From CAZUVM01 sp964623885 (GTDB lineage: Bacteria > Verrucomicrobiota > Verrucomicrobiia > Limisphaerales > UBA8199): a stretch of DNA of 64,000 bases. The DNA is taken from the NCBI GenBank assembly GCA_964623885.1, contig CAZUVM010000004.1:11943-75942 (forward strand), written 5' to 3'. Under the pieces are notes generated by a model, which worked only from the letters and a program-made list of their open reading frames with translations, ran no database searches and was not told where the DNA came from. This document shows, piece after piece, positions 1-8,463 of the stretch (the first letter of the stretch is position 1; each line of letters opens with the position of its first letter). The translations under genes were made by a program, and so were the position numbers.

Positions 1-1
1 T

Positions 2-538
2 CGTCCGTGGGGCACGGTCAGCATCCCGCTGTGGCGGGATAAATTGGCGGCGCAGGTTGCCGAAGCTCAAGCCAACAAACGCGCCGGCGAGGCCCGGCTT
101 TCCGCGGAGGAGATTTCGCTCGCAGTGGATGTGGCCGAGCGGGCGTTTGTGTATAAGGAGACGACCCGGAACCTCGAACTGCTGCAGAACGAACTGATTC
201 CCAAACAGCGGCAATCTTTGGAGCTCGCCCGTTCCGCATATCTCGGTGGCCAGGTGGATTTCCTGAATCTCACAGATGTCGAGCAAACGCTCCTGCGTTT
301 CGATCTTGACCAGGTCGAAGCTCGGACTCAACGGGAACTTTCACTGGCCGAACTTTCCCTCATTATGCAAGGCATGCCTCCTGCCGGCGATGGAGCAGTG
401 AGCGCAGGCATGTCTTCTCCTATCGGAGGCTCGCGAAAAATGGGCAACGCGATGGCCGCCGGTTCGTCCTCCAGCGCCATGGGCTCCGCGCCGGCCATGC
501 TCCCGGGCAACTCGGCGGCACCACAGAAAATGCAATGA
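2..538 (+). CDS. CusC/TolC-type outer-membrane efflux protein, C-terminal part
   Basis: The reading frame is open from base 2, so the N-terminus lies outside the window; 178 residues are visible. The segment SIPLWRDKLAAQVAEAQ followed by long charged Ala/Glu-rich helices is the periplasmic alpha-helical barrel pattern of RND outer-membrane factors (OEP family). The family forms the trimeric outer-membrane channel that receives substrate from the adaptor and inner-membrane pump encoded next. The last ~55 residues form a low-complexity Ser/Ala/Gly tail with eight methionines, unusual for TolC proteins and possibly a Cu(I)/Ag(I)-binding tail (inference). It is the first visible gene of a cusCBA-like operon. 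Family is fairly sure; substrate comes from context. Confidence 0.85.
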   Translation, partial: RPWGTVSIPLWRDKLAAQVAEAQANKRAGEARLSAEEISLAVDVAERAFVYKETTRNLELLQNELIPKQRQSLELARSAYLGGQVDFLNLTDVEQTLLRFDLDQVEARTQRELSLAELSLIMQGMPPAGDGAVSAGMSSPIGGSRKMGNAMAAGSSSSAMGSAPAMLPGNSAAPQKMQ

Positions 539-552
539 ATAATGAACAAGGC

Positions 553-572
553 AGGGACGCCGTCCTCGGCGT
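553..572. repeat. Short palindromic repeat, family B, copy 1
   Basis: GGGACGCCG at 554-562, a TCCT loop and CGGCGT at 567-572 form a GC hairpin whose 3' arm is truncated relative to the copy at 634-659. It lies between the outer-membrane efflux gene and the adaptor gene. The second direct copy is about 80 bp downstream and an inverted copy is at 7392-7417. Confidence 0.7.
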
Positions 573-633
573 TTCAATTACCCCCTGTAACCGCTAATGA
601 ACACGAAGAAACGCGAAACGCAAACGCGACCGG

Positions 634-659
634 TAGGGACGCCGTCCTCGGCGTCCCCA
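634..659. repeat. Short palindromic repeat, family B, copy 2
   Basis: Perfect 9-bp arms GGGACGCCG (636-644) and CGGCGTCCC (649-657) enclose the loop TCCT. The reverse complement of the element at 7392-7417 is nearly identical. If the adaptor gene started at ATG 597 the repeat would be translated; it more likely sits in the untranslated gap before ATG 672. Confidence 0.75.
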
Positions 660-671
660 ATCAGATCCGCT

Positions 672-2267
672 ATGGATAGAGCATTTGCTGTCATGCTCCT
701 GCTTTCCATTGCCAGTGTGGGCCTCCTGCTTACCGCGTGCGGAGACGGCAGCAAACCGAACGCTCAGACTAAATCCGCGCAGCTCTACACTTGCGGCATG
801 GACCCGCAAGTTATTCAGGATCATCCCGGCAATTGTCCCATTTGTGGCATGAAATTGACACCGGTTCACAAGCCAAGCGCAAATGCGAGTGCGCTGTCAG
901 CCTCGGCGGCTGAGTCGACCAGCATTTCAATTGACCCGGTGACGATGCAAAACATGGGCATCCGCACCGGGGCCCTGACTCGCGGGCCATTGCGCCGGAT
1001 GATTCGTACCGTCGGCGTGATTGACTATGATGAGACCGCACTCTCCGACGTCACGACCAAGTTCAAGGGGTGGGTTGAAAAGCTATATGTGAATGCGACC
1101 GGGCAACTGGTGATGCGAGGCGAGCCTTTATTCGATATCTATTCGCCCGAGCTTTACAGCGCTCAAAGGGAATACCTGCTGGCACTGGATCAATTAACCA
1201 ATGCTCCCGGTTCGGATTCTCTTAAGACGAGCGCGCTGACCAAACTGAAGTTCTTCGATATTTCCGACGAGCAGATCGCCGAACTGCAGCGCTCCCGCCA
1301 ACCGTGCAAGACGCTCCGGGTCGTTGCGCCGCAAGATGGCTTCGTCACGGAAAAGCTGATTGTGCAGGGCCAAATGGTGGACGCCGGCATGAAAACTTAT
1401 CGCCTTGCCGATCTCGGCCTGGTTTGGGTTCAGGCGCAGGTATATGAACAGGACCTTGCGTACATCCGCCTGGGACAGGAGGTTACCGTTACCTTGTCTT
1501 ACTTGCCTGACCGCGAGTTCCGCGGCCGAGTGACGTACATTTACCCGAACATCGACGAGAAAACCCGCACAGCGAAAGTCCGGATGGAGTTTCACAATCC
1601 AGGTTATTTCCTCAAACCGGGAATGTTTGCATCGGTCCATATCATTTCGCAACTGGATCCTTCAGTGCTGCTCGTGCCCGATATGGCCGTGCTGCGCAGC
1701 GGAGAAAAGAACACGGTGTTTGTCGCTTTAGAAAATGGAAAATTTGAGCCGCGCACGGTCGTGTTAGGCCCCCAAGCCGAGAACGACACCTACCAGGTCA
1801 TCAGCGGGTTGAAAGACGGCGAACGCATCGTCACTTCCGGCCAGTTCATGCTCGACTCAGAAAGCCAACTCCGCGAGGCCATCCAAAAGATGCGCGAGCC
1901 TAGGGAAGCCGCCCCGGTCACCGAAACCAACGCCTCGGCTGTGGCTCATCCGGAATTGACCGCTTTGTCTTCAACCAACGCCGAGTCAGGCGTGAAGTAT
2001 ATCTGCCCGATGCCCGAGCATGTCTCTATTGAATACGACCATGCCGGCAAGTGCCCCATCTGTGGCATGACCTTGGTTCCCGTTACTCAAGCGGCTTTGG
2101 CCAAACTCCAACCCGGCGGCAAGCTTCTGTACTACACTTGCCCGATGCCCGAGCACAGCGATGTGCGGTCCGACAAACCAGGCAAGTGTCCCAAATGCGG
2201 CATGACTTTGATTCCAGTGATGCAGGGGTTAGGGACGTCGGAGCGTGAGGAGCGTCGGGAGCGTTAG
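672..2267 (+). CDS. CusB-like RND periplasmic adaptor with three heavy-metal-binding motifs
   Basis: This is a membrane-fusion protein bridging the inner-membrane pump and outer-membrane channel of a Cu/Ag efflux complex. From ATG 672 the protein has 531 residues and opens with a lipoprotein signal ending in the lipobox LLTAC. An in-frame ATG at 597 exists, but its first 25 codons span a palindromic repeat, so 672 is preferred. A YTCGMDPQV...CPICGM heavy-metal-binding domain lies at about residues 38-64; two more (CPMPEH...CPICGM and CPMPEH...CPKCGM) lie near 442-469 and 487-515, an unusual total of three. The lipoyl/beta-barrel core in between (RVVAPQDGFVTEKLIVQG, PGMFASVHI) is typical of CusB. 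The pump gene starts 11 bp downstream. Confidence 0.92.
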   Translation: MDRAFAVMLLLSIASVGLLLTACGDGSKPNAQTKSAQLYTCGMDPQVIQDHPGNCPICGMKLTPVHKPSANASALSASAAESTSISIDPVTMQNMGIRTGALTRGPLRRMIRTVGVIDYDETALSDVTTKFKGWVEKLYVNATGQLVMRGEPLFDIYSPELYSAQREYLLALDQLTNAPGSDSLKTSALTKLKFFDISDEQIAELQRSRQPCKTLRVVAPQDGFVTEKLIVQGQMVDAGMKTYRLADLGLVWVQAQVYEQDLAYIRLGQEVTVTLSYLPDREFRGRVTYIYPNIDEKTRTAKVRMEFHNPGYFLKPGMFASVHIISQLDPSVLLVPDMAVLRSGEKNTVFVALENGKFEPRTVVLGPQAENDTYQVISGLKDGERIVTSGQFMLDSESQLREAIQKMREPREAAPVTETNASAVAHPELTALSSTNAESGVKYICPMPEHVSIEYDHAGKCPICGMTLVPVTQAALAKLQPGGKLLYYTCPMPEHSDVRSDKPGKCPKCGMTLIPVMQGLGTSEREERRER

Positions 2268-2278
2268 AGCGTCGAGCT

Positions 2279-5200
2279 ATGCTGCAACGCGTCATCGAGT
2301 TCTCCCTGAAGAACAAGTTTATCGTTTTGTTGGGAACGATAGCGTTGGTTCTGGGCGGTTTTTACGCGGTTAAAAACATTCCGCTGGATGCCATTCCCGA
2401 TCTTTCGGACGTCCAGGTCATCGTTTATACGGAATGGCCCGGTCAGGCACCTCAAATTGTTCAGGACCAGGTTACTTACCCCATCACGACCAAAATGCTT
2501 TCGGTGCCCAAAGCCAAGGTAGTAAGGGGATATTCGTTCTACGGCTTCTCATTTGTCTACGTGATTTTTCAAGACGGCACCGATCCCTACTGGGCGCGCA
2601 GCCGCGTGCTGGAGTATTTGAGCGGGCTTGGCTCGCAGTTGCCCCGGAACGTCACGCCCACACTCGGTCCGGATGCCACCGGGGTAGGTTGGGCGTTCAT
2701 GTACTCCATCAACTCGACCAATCGTGACCTGGCAGAGCTTCGATCTATCCAGGATTGGTATCTGAGGTATCAACTGGCCTCCGTCGAAGGTGTTTCGGAG
2801 GTCGCCTCGGTTGGTGGTTTTGTGAAGCAATACCAAGTCACGGTTGATCCGACCAAACTGCGCGCCTATAACCTGTCGATCTCGGATGTTGCCATGGCGG
2901 TTCAGCGGAGCAACGGGGAGGTCGGCGGCCGCTCGATCGAGCTGTCGGAAAAGGAGTTCATGCTCAGGGTGCGTGGTTATATCGAGAAGCTGGACGACTT
3001 GCGGGATGTGGCGGTAGGCGTAGGCGATCAAGGCGTGCCCATTCTGTTGCGCCAGGTAGCCAATGTGGAGTTCGGACCGGACATGCGCCGCGGCATCGCT
3101 GAGATCAATGGTGAAGGCGAGACCGTCGGTGGGATCGTAGTGGTCCGATACGGAGCTAACGCCCGCCAGGTCATCCTGGACGTGAAGAAAAAACTCGATC
3201 AAGCGATGCAAGGCCTGCCTTCGGATGTGCATTATCAAATCGTTTATGATCGCAGTGCTTTGATTCAACGCGCCGTCAAAACGCTCGAGGAAAAGCTTCT
3301 CGAGGAAAGCCTGGTTGTGGCTTTGGTGTGCATTGCGTTCCTCATGCATTTGCGGAGCGCCTTCGTCGCGATTGTAATTCTTCCGATCGCCGTTCTAGTT
3401 TCGTTTTTGGTCATGTTCGGCCAGGGCATTAGCTCGAACATCATGTCATTAGGGGGAATTGCCATCGCGATTGGGGCGATGGTGGATGCGGTCATCATCA
3501 TGATCGAAAACGCCCACAAACACATGGAACGAGACCAGGGCAAAAAGCCGCATTGGGACATCATCCGGGATGCCTCGATCGAAGTCGGCCCGACATTATT
3601 CTGTTCGCTATTGGTGATCACCGTCTCGTTCCTGCCGATCTTCATGTTGGGCGAGCAGTCCGGCCGTTTGTTCAAGCCTTTGGCCTTCACTAAAACCTAC
3701 TCCATGGGCGCGGCGGCGATTCTCTCGATCACGCTGGGACCAATCCTTATGGGCTATTTTGTCCGCGGCCGTATACCCGGCGAGGAAAAGAATCCGATCA
3801 ATCGATTCCTGATCTGGGCTTATCACCCGGCGATTGATTTCGTGATTAAATGGCGCTGGGCGGTCGTGCTAGCCGCGGCGGCATTGGTCATTTGGGTTTT
3901 CCTGCCATGGAATAGCCTCGCCGCTCGCATTTTACCCGACGGCAAAGCCAAAGAGTGGGCTTTCAAAGCAGGGAAGCTATTCCCGTATGAGAATATCGGA
4001 TCGGAATTTATGCCGCCGCTCTATGAGGGCGACCTGCTCTACATGCCGACCACCTTCCCTGGCATTTCACCCACCAAGGCGCGTGAACTGCTTCAGACCA
4101 CCGATAAACTGATCCGCCGGTTTCCTGAAGTGCGCCAGGTGTTCGGGAAAATCGGGCGGGCCGAAACGGCAACCGACCCCGCCCCGTTCGACATGATCGA
4201 AACCACAATCATGCTCAAACCAGAGGAAGAATGGCCCAACGTCGACATCAACGACGACCAAGGCAAAGTCATCGCCCATCGTCGTCGTACACCGGACGAA
4301 CTCATCGATGCACTGAATGCCGCCGTACAGATCCCAGGTTTGAATAACGCCTGGACTATGCCGATCAAGACGCGGATTGACATGCTGGCGACCGGTATCA
4401 AAACGCCGGTAGGCATCAAGGTCGCAGGGCCGGATTTGGCAAGGCTTGAGCAAATCGCGTCGGACATTGAAGCAGTAGTCAAGACGGTGCCTGGAACCCT
4501 GAGCGCGTTTGCGGAGCGCACGATGGGCGGCAATTACATCGAATTCAATATCGACCGTACGGCAATTGCCCGTTACGGCCTGCGCGTTGGTGACGTTCAA
4601 GATGTCCTGGAGGTCGCGCTTGGGGGTATGCCGTTGACGACGACCGTGGAAGGACTCCAGCGCTACGCGGTCAACCTTCGGTATAGTCGCGATTTCCGCG
4701 AGAATCTCGGCGCCCTGCGCGAAATAGTGGTCCCCACCCCCACTGGAGCCCAGGTTCCGCTCGGGCAATTAGCCAAGATCGAAACCGTGCATGCCCCAAT
4801 GGGTATTAAGAGCGAAGCCGCCGTTCCCAACGCCTGGATTTACATCGACGTGAAAGGTGTCGATGTCGGTACCTACGTCCAAATGACCATGCGGGCCGTC
4901 AATGAAGCAGTGGCCAAAGGCGCCGTCAAGCTGCCCAGTGGTTACAACATTTTTTGGAGCGGCCAATACGAGTATATGCAGCAAGCCAGGCAACGCTTCA
5001 TGATCGTGATCCCTCTGACACTTCTGATCATTATTTTAATCATTTACCTGAACACTCGGTCCCTCATCAAAACCACTATTGTCCTGCTCGCAGTGCCTTT
5101 CTCGCTCGTCGGCGCCATTGGTGTCCTGGCATTGTTGCACTACAACCTCAGCGTCGCCGTCTGGGTCGGCATAATTGCCCTCGCCGGCTTGGACGCGGAA

Positions 5201-5524
5201 ACGGGTGTGGTAATGCTTCTTTATCTGGATCTCGCGTACGCCGATTGGCAGAAGCGTGGTCTTATGCGCCACGTTGGCGATCTTCGTGATGCCATCTACC
5301 ATGGCGCGGTCAAACGGGTGCGGCCCAAGGCGATGACTGCCTGCGTTATCATCGCCGGCCTCGCGCCGATTCTCTGGAGCCATGGAACAGGCGCTGATGT
5401 GATGAAGCGCATAGCTACTCCAATGATTGGTGGAGTGGTCACCTCCACGATAATGGAGTTGTTGGTATACCCAGCTATTTTTTATCTTTGGCGCTCGAAG
5501 AAGCTGAGCAAGAATGTTGCATAG
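2279..5524 (+). CDS. cusA: CusA/CzcA-family heavy-metal RND efflux pump
   Basis: A 1081-residue inner-membrane proton-driven transporter, full length for the HME-RND family. It begins with the usual MLQRVIEFSLKNKF first helix. TM4 has GAMVDAVIIMIENAHK, with Asp403 at the position of the CusA proton-relay aspartate; ALAGLDAETGVVMLLY and RVRPKAMTACVIIAGL supply the relay Glu and Lys regions. The methionine-containing segments GDLLYMPTTFPG, DMIETTIMLKP and RIDMLATGIKTP match the Cu(I)/Ag(I) pathway of CusA as I remember it, so copper/silver is more likely than Co/Zn/Cd. Last gene of the cusCBA-like set. The relay and methionine assignments are recalled alignments, not computed. Confidence 0.93.
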   Translation: MLQRVIEFSLKNKFIVLLGTIALVLGGFYAVKNIPLDAIPDLSDVQVIVYTEWPGQAPQIVQDQVTYPITTKMLSVPKAKVVRGYSFYGFSFVYVIFQDGTDPYWARSRVLEYLSGLGSQLPRNVTPTLGPDATGVGWAFMYSINSTNRDLAELRSIQDWYLRYQLASVEGVSEVASVGGFVKQYQVTVDPTKLRAYNLSISDVAMAVQRSNGEVGGRSIELSEKEFMLRVRGYIEKLDDLRDVAVGVGDQGVPILLRQVANVEFGPDMRRGIAEINGEGETVGGIVVVRYGANARQVILDVKKKLDQAMQGLPSDVHYQIVYDRSALIQRAVKTLEEKLLEESLVVALVCIAFLMHLRSAFVAIVILPIAVLVSFLVMFGQGISSNIMSLGGIAIAIGAMVDAVIIMIENAHKHMERDQGKKPHWDIIRDASIEVGPTLFCSLLVITVSFLPIFMLGEQSGRLFKPLAFTKTYSMGAAAILSITLGPILMGYFVRGRIPGEEKNPINRFLIWAYHPAIDFVIKWRWAVVLAAAALVIWVFLPWNSLAARILPDGKAKEWAFKAGKLFPYENIGSEFMPPLYEGDLLYMPTTFPGISPTKARELLQTTDKLIRRFPEVRQVFGKIGRAETATDPAPFDMIETTIMLKPEEEWPNVDINDDQGKVIAHRRRTPDELIDALNAAVQIPGLNNAWTMPIKTRIDMLATGIKTPVGIKVAGPDLARLEQIASDIEAVVKTVPGTLSAFAERTMGGNYIEFNIDRTAIARYGLRVGDVQDVLEVALGGMPLTTTVEGLQRYAVNLRYSRDFRENLGALREIVVPTPTGAQVPLGQLAKIETVHAPMGIKSEAAVPNAWIYIDVKGVDVGTYVQMTMRAVNEAVAKGAVKLPSGYNIFWSGQYEYMQQARQRFMIVIPLTLLIIILIIYLNTRSLIKTTIVLLAVPFSLVGAIGVLALLHYNLSVAVWVGIIALAGLDAETGVVMLLYLDLAYADWQKRGLMRHVGDLRDAIYHGAVKRVRPKAMTACVIIAGLAPILWSHGTGADVMKRIATPMIGGVVTSTIMELLVYPAIFYLWRSKKLSKNVA

Positions 5525-5595
5525 GCGAAACGTGTACGGACAAACTCCTTTCATCAACACCCCGGCTGAACCAGGATGCGGCAAAGCTCGTGGAA

Positions 5596-5714
5596 GTAGC
5601 GCAGGCCTCCGAGCCTGCCTTATCGCGGACTTCCAGTCGGCAAGGCGTTCGGCCCCTACGTGGCATGCGCAGGTTGGAAACCTGCGATACAGCAGGCTCG
5701 GAGGCCTGCGCTAC
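5596..5714. repeat. Palindromic repeat, family A, copy 1 (119 bp, 23-bp inverted arms)
   Basis: The outer arms at 5596-5618 and 5692-5714 are perfect 23-bp inverted repeats beginning GTAGCGCAGGCCTCCGAG. A smaller hairpin CGCAGGTT-GGA-AACCTGCG lies at 5669-5687. The half from 5669 to 5714 recurs at 22148-22196 and, diverged, at 43618-43682. There is no transposase; it looks like a REP/MITE-type non-autonomous element in the gap between cusA and the sigma-factor module. Confidence 0.8.
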
Positions 5715-5837
5715 GGGCTCGCCGCATGTTCGAGCCACGCTTTCAGCAAATATTCAGGTAAAGAGGGTAGTATTTCGAGGGAATTTGATCGGTCTGGCGT
5801 ATCAGTAAACAGGGCTGAATGAGCCGGGTTACAAAAT

Positions 5838-6194
5838 ATGAAAGCAAATCAACCTGCTGAAAAAGACGGTGATATGGACCAGATCTTGAGACAATGGTCT
5901 GTGGATGCGCCGCTTCCCCCCCGGTTTCAGGAGCAAGTCTGGAAGCGCGTTGCCCGCTCCGAAACCGGGTCGGAGGCAGCAATTGGCTTTTGGAGCTGGG
6001 TCCGCCAGATGGTTGAAGCGAATCTTCCTCGGCCCAGGTTTGCCTATGCGTATGTTGCGATCCTCCTGTTATTGGGTTTGGTTAGTGGCGCGTGGGCAGC
6101 TCAACATCAAGCCAACCGTTTGAACGCGGACCTCGGGTCCCGTTATGTCCAGTCGGTCGATCCTTACCATCACGACCGTGCGATTGGCGAATGA
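5838..6194 (+). CDS. Small one-TM protein, putative anti-sigma factor (CnrY-like position)
   Basis: The 118-residue protein has a short N-terminal region with a WSVDAPLPPRFQEQVWKRV segment (residues 20-38), a single hydrophobic helix near residues 68-88 and a short periplasmic tail. This is the topology of CnrY-type anti-sigma factors, which hold an ECF sigma factor at the membrane. The sequence itself does not prove this. The assignment rests on gene order: its TGA overlaps the ATG of the periplasmic sensor (ATGA, 6191-6194) and the ECF sigma gene follows, as in cnrYXH. An internal ATG at 5874 is an alternative start. No zinc-binding anti-sigma motif is visible. Confidence 0.6.
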   Translation: MKANQPAEKDGDMDQILRQWSVDAPLPPRFQEQVWKRVARSETGSEAAIGFWSWVRQMVEANLPRPRFAYAYVAILLLLGLVSGAWAAQHQANRLNADLGSRYVQSVDPYHHDRAIGE

Positions 6195-6700
6195 GGAAAG
6201 CCGGATTCATACTTCTGATCGGGCTGCTCCTGTCGGTCGCGGCCTTTGCCGGAATCTACTACTTCGGCACGGCATCGTCCCGGGCCATGATGAGTCAGCC
6301 GCAACCGGAATTGGCCTGGCTCAAGAAGGAATTCAAACTTAGTGATGCCGACTATGACCGCATCGTTAAACTCCATGAAGCCTATATGCCCCAGTGCGCC
6401 CAGCGATGCCTCCGTATTGCCGAACTGAACCGCAAGCTTGAGCTTTCGCTCAGCCAGGCTTCCTCTGTCTCGCCCGAGATTCAAGGTCTTTTGGCTGAAA
6501 GGGCGACGATGCGTGCCGACTGCGAAGCGGAAATGCTGAATCATTTTCTGCGAGTCAGCCGGATGATGCCCCCGGAACAAGGGAAACGTTATCTCCTGTG
6601 GGTCGAGCAGCAAACGTTTCTTAACGGGCAGGCAATGGAGCAACACCACCACGCGGCCAACTCTTCATCCGATCCCATGTCAGGCCAGCATCAAATGTAG
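6191..6700 (+). CDS. Membrane-anchored periplasmic heavy-metal sensor (CnrX/ZraP-like)
   Basis: The start is the ATG overlapping the upstream stop, giving 169 residues. An N-terminal anchor (residues 4-25) precedes a helical periplasmic domain resembling the Metal_resist (CnrX/ZraP/CpxP-like) family: WLKKEFKLSDADYDRIVKLH, then Tyr-Met-x-x-Cys-x-x-x-Cys. His62, Met66, Cys69 and Cys73 form a plausible Cu-type ligand cluster, and the C-terminal tail carries HHH and further Met/His. In cnrYXH the equivalent protein senses periplasmic metal and releases the sigma factor from the anti-sigma protein. Its position directly downstream of cusCBA-like genes suggests it senses the exported metal (inference). 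Confidence 0.75.
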   Translation: MRKAGFILLIGLLLSVAAFAGIYYFGTASSRAMMSQPQPELAWLKKEFKLSDADYDRIVKLHEAYMPQCAQRCLRIAELNRKLELSLSQASSVSPEIQGLLAERATMRADCEAEMLNHFLRVSRMMPPEQGKRYLLWVEQQTFLNGQAMEQHHHAANSSSDPMSGQHQM

Positions 6701-6706
6701 GCCTCC

Positions 6707-7300
6707 ATGAACGCACCTACGTCGGACGAACTGGATACTCGTGACATGGCGCGGTTGAATGAGGGGCATGACGCCGCCCTGAACGATCTAATGGAACGTC
6801 ATGCCGGGAGGCTGTTCCACTATCTTATCCGTTCTCTCCAGGACGAGGAGGATGCCGCGGATCTTGCCCAGGAAACATTCGCTAAGTTGTACCATAGTCG
6901 ATCAAAATTCGATCCTGCGCAAAAATTTTCCACCTGGCTTTATGCTATTGCCAGCAACCTGGTCCGCGACCGCTACCGTTGGCGCTCGCGGCACCCACAG
7001 GTATCGCTCGATATCGAAAACGAGGAAAACAAAAACTCTTTGAAAGAAAACCTGCGCGTCGAAGGACCGGCGCCCGATGAGCAGATGCAGGCGCAGGAAC
7101 GCGCAGTCGCGGTTCGAAACGCGGTTGCGACTCTGCCGGAAGAACTCCGCCAGCCCTTGATCCTGGCGGTTTACCAAGGACTGCCCCAGGCGGAAATCGC
7201 AGCCATATTGAATTGCTCCGTAAAAGCGGTGGAAACACGCATTTACCGCGCTCGCCAGCAATTGCGAACTTCGCTCAATGAGCTGATGCAAATCGCCTGA
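6707..7300 (+). CDS. ECF-family RNA polymerase sigma factor (CnrH-like position)
   Basis: A 197-residue sigma factor with region 2 (about residues 24-95: DLAQETFAKLYHSRSKF, KFSTWLYAIASNLVRDRYR) and region 4 (about 130-188: LPEELRQPLILAVYQGLPQAEIAAIL, quoted here in part; CSVKAVETRIYRARQQLR). No region 3 or N-terminal extension is present, as expected for the ECF class. It begins 6 bp after the sensor gene, so the three genes are very probably co-transcribed. The likely role is metal-responsive transcription of the adjacent efflux operon. The regulon is inference. Confidence 0.92.
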   Translation: MNAPTSDELDTRDMARLNEGHDAALNDLMERHAGRLFHYLIRSLQDEEDAADLAQETFAKLYHSRSKFDPAQKFSTWLYAIASNLVRDRYRWRSRHPQVSLDIENEENKNSLKENLRVEGPAPDEQMQAQERAVAVRNAVATLPEELRQPLILAVYQGLPQAEIAAILNCSVKAVETRIYRARQQLRTSLNELMQIA

Positions 7301-7391
7301 GGTTTGCTGGTGGTCGATGGAAATCCAGTTGCCATAGTAGTGCCTCAGTCAAGGACGGGCGCCCGCCATTAAACCGCGAATGAATAAAATT

Positions 7392-7417
7392 GGGGACGCC
7401 GGGACGGCGTCCCTACC
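7392..7417. repeat. Short palindromic repeat, family B, copy 3 (inverted orientation)
   Basis: GGGACGCCG (7393-7401), loop GGA, CGGCGTCCC (7405-7413): a perfect 9-bp stem. Its reverse complement matches the 634-659 copy including the flanking GGTA and CCCC. It lies in the 224-bp gap after the sigma gene, where nothing else is evident. Confidence 0.75.
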
Positions 7418-7524
7418 AACTGCGTGCGGAGCCCGTTAATACCAGCATGGACTCGGGGCTGTGGATGTAGTAATTCCCCCGCCGACAAGCCGCCTTTCGG
7501 AAAGCGAGGCGCGGCTTAGAGTTT

Positions 7525-8421
7525 ATGCACTGGATAGCGGCCAGCCTGGTCTCGGCGTTTTTTCTCGGCTTTTACGAGCTGTGCACCAAGCATGCCGTAC
7601 ACGAAAACGCCGTGCTGCCGGTATTATTTCTCAGCACGGTTTCCGGTGCGGCTGTTTGGGGCGTATTGTTTGTAGTAGACATAGTCCAACCGGGCGCGCT
7701 GCCATCGAGTTTACGGACGGATCCCCTGAGCGTGATCCAGCATCTTCAACTGGCGCTCAAATCGACGATTGTCGCCGCGTCCTGGATCTTCACTTATTTT
7801 GCCTTAAAACATCTGCCGCTCTCGTTGGGCTCTCCCATCCGCGCAATGAGCCCGTTGTTTACATGGCTGGGGGCAGTGACGTTGATGGGCGAGCGCCCGA
7901 CGTTGCTCGAGACCATTGGCGTGGTGACAACCTTGAGTTCGTTTATTGGGCTGTCTTTCGCCGGCGCAAAGGAGGGAGTCCGGTTCCATCGTGATAAATG
8001 GATCGGTTTTCTGCTGCTCGGCACAATCCTTGGCGCGACCAGCGGGCTCTACGACAAATACCTGCTTGGCCGAGCGCACTTCTCGGTTCCGACGGTGCAA
8101 GCCTGGTTTTCCATTTACCTTGTGGTGTTGTTCCTGCCCTTTGCCATCGGTTGGCAACGACGCTGGTGGGAACGCAACATTTTCCACTGGCGCTGGAGCA
8201 TTCCAATGATTGCCTTCTTCCTGCTGGCGTCCGATTACATCTACTTCAGCGCGTTGCGCCAACCCGGCTCGCTGGTCTCGATTGTCATGAGCTTGCGGCG
8301 TGGCAGCGCACTGGTGGGTTTTGCCGGTGGCATTCTCGTTTTCCGCGAACCACATGGCTGGCGGAAACTGCCCGCTGTTCTGGGCATTCTTACGGGCATC
8401 ATCATTACGGTGATCGGCTAA
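7525..8421 (+). CDS. EamA/DMT-superfamily membrane transporter
   Basis: The 298-residue polytopic protein has about ten hydrophobic helices in two halves. The second half, starting near KWIGFLLLGTILGATSGLYDKY, resembles the first (HWIAASLVSAFFLGFYELCTKH), which is the duplicated EamA architecture. LKHLPLSLGSPIRAMSPLFT and LRQPGSLVSIVMSLRRGSA are the conserved helix pairs near the ends of each half. The family exports or imports small metabolites; the substrate cannot be read from the sequence. It stands alone on the plus strand between a repeat-containing gap and a convergent pseudogene. Confidence 0.85.
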   Translation: MHWIAASLVSAFFLGFYELCTKHAVHENAVLPVLFLSTVSGAAVWGVLFVVDIVQPGALPSSLRTDPLSVIQHLQLALKSTIVAASWIFTYFALKHLPLSLGSPIRAMSPLFTWLGAVTLMGERPTLLETIGVVTTLSSFIGLSFAGAKEGVRFHRDKWIGFLLLGTILGATSGLYDKYLLGRAHFSVPTVQAWFSIYLVVLFLPFAIGWQRRWWERNIFHWRWSIPMIAFFLLASDYIYFSALRQPGSLVSIVMSLRRGSALVGFAGGILVFREPHGWRKLPAVLGILTGIIITVIG

Positions 8422-8463
8422 AGGACGCACGCCTCCAAGACCGTTCTTCCAGAGTACCCAGGT

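Noticed and set aside
2549..3349. Open frame of 266 codons opposite the cusA gene.
   Set aside because: It is antisense to a conserved RND pump and has no motif; such shadows are expected in GC-rich genes.
5475..5822. Several overlapping frames across the palindromic repeat after cusA.
   Set aside because: They are produced by the repeat sequence itself (family A) on both strands and have no start context.
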